Assembly: GCA_029940345.1 (NCBI GenBank)
Contig: JAOZRC010000369.1
Span: 1-5,874, forward strand
From: Desulfobacterales bacterium
GTDB taxonomy: Bacteria; Desulfobacterota; Desulfobacteria; Desulfobacterales; JAUCGF01
Length of the DNA stretch: 5,874 nucleotides
Direction: 5' to 3'
Position numbers and translations under genes: made by a program. Under the pieces are notes generated by a model, which saw nothing but the letters and a program-made list of their open reading frames with translations, ran no database searches and was not told the DNA's origin. Positions 5,630-5,874 of this stretch are shown piece by piece (position 1 is the first letter of the stretch; every line of letters begins with the position of its first letter).

Positions 5630-5806
5630 TTGTACCCATTAAGTGAAAATGTTATACGGATAGGTACGGTTACGATTCAAACAAAAACATATAACGGTAA
5701 AATTGTCACCGATTCGTTATTGATCAATCAGAGCAGCCAGGAGAGCTGCCGGATTGCAAGGCTTATTGCAGATGGGGTCAATGATGAACAATGGTGTCAA
5801 AAATAG
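5630..5806 (+). CDS. Short open reading frame without ATG, possible small protein or gene remnant
   Basis: The frame is open from 5612 to the TAG at 5804-5806 and has no ATG; TTG 5630 is the only ordinary alternative start, giving 58 residues. The product reads as protein-like: strands around IGTVTIQTKTYNGKIVTDSL (residues 11-30), then a polar helix-like part with SCRIARLIADGVNDEQWCQK at the end. AAAAGGG at 5601-5607 is too far from the TTG (22 bases) to be a good ribosome site. It is the only candidate gene on the plus strand and follows the inverted-repeat element. I do not recognise a family; it may be a fragment of a transposon or of a longer gene whose start was lost. Confidence 0.3.
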   Translation: MYPLSENVIRIGTVTIQTKTYNGKIVTDSLLINQSSQESCRIARLIADGVNDEQWCQK

Positions 5807-5851
5807 TCATCAAAAATATGGCTACCAACATAAGCCGGGACACTTCCGCTC

Positions 5852-5874
5852 GTTACGAGGCTCCGCCTCGTAAC
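5852..5874. repeat. Perfect hairpin repeat at the right window edge
   Basis: GTTACGAGGC (5852-5861) and GCCTCGTAAC (5865-5874) are perfect 10-base complements around TCC, ending exactly at the window edge, so the arms may extend further. GAGGC-TCC-GCCTC hairpins flanked by GTTAC are of the kind dispersed in repeat-rich genomes. No T-tract is visible, so a terminator reading cannot be judged. It may be the start of a third repeat element. Confidence 0.6.

Noticed and set aside
5784..5873. 29-codon plus-strand frame starting at ATG 5784
   Set aside because: It overlaps the hairpin at the edge, has no ribosome site and ends within the repeat.

Overview
The window is one stretch of a bacterial accessory (defence-type) region. 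All recognisable genes lie on the minus strand. In transcription order, from right to left, they are a small basic orphan gene (5007-5360), a MazE/MazF toxin-antitoxin pair (4799-4206), and a type I restriction-modification locus. That locus runs hsdM (3926-1914), a Fic-domain AMP-transferase gene (1917-823), then the 5' part of hsdS (622 to the left edge, cut by the window). No hsdR is visible; if the locus is complete, it should lie beyond the left edge.

The organism cannot be named with certainty. The Shine-Dalgarno signals, the mid-GC coding sequence of hsdM/fic and the many short palindromic repeat elements suggest a repeat-rich environmental Gram-negative bacterium. A member of the Desulfobacterota is my best guess, at low confidence. 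Composition is patchy: hsdM and fic are clearly richer in G+C than hsdS, the mazEF flanks and the right-hand 900 bases, as expected of an island assembled by transfer.

Region by region: 1-622 is hsdS (first target-recognition domain plus the central conserved helix). 623-822 is a gene-free gap with at least seven copies of a TGTTTCA/TGTTGC-type box arranged as palindromes, probably operators. 823-3926 is the fic and hsdM pair, overlapping by four bases (ATGA). 3977-4191 is a MITE-like element with 33-bp imperfect terminal inverted repeats, sitting between mazF and hsdM. 4206-4799 is mazEF, the two genes abutting as TAAATG. 4821-4886 carries a 40-bp near-perfect palindrome over the mazE promoter and a second 16-bp perfect palindrome. 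5007-5419 is the orphan gene with an extended -10 promoter. 5443-5584 is a second, unrelated inverted-repeat element. 5612-5806 is a short plus-strand open frame without ATG. 5852-5874 is a perfect hairpin at the right edge.

Functionally, HsdM and HsdS should form the modification enzyme, with HsdS setting the target sequence. Fic is translationally coupled to hsdM and carries both an autoinhibitory glutamate motif and a C-terminal winged-helix-like region, so it could be both an AMPylating enzyme and a DNA-binding regulator. The operator-like array lies exactly between fic and hsdS, so a fic-dependent switch on hsdS expression is the most interesting testable idea here. MazEF is a canonical pair and may stabilise the island.
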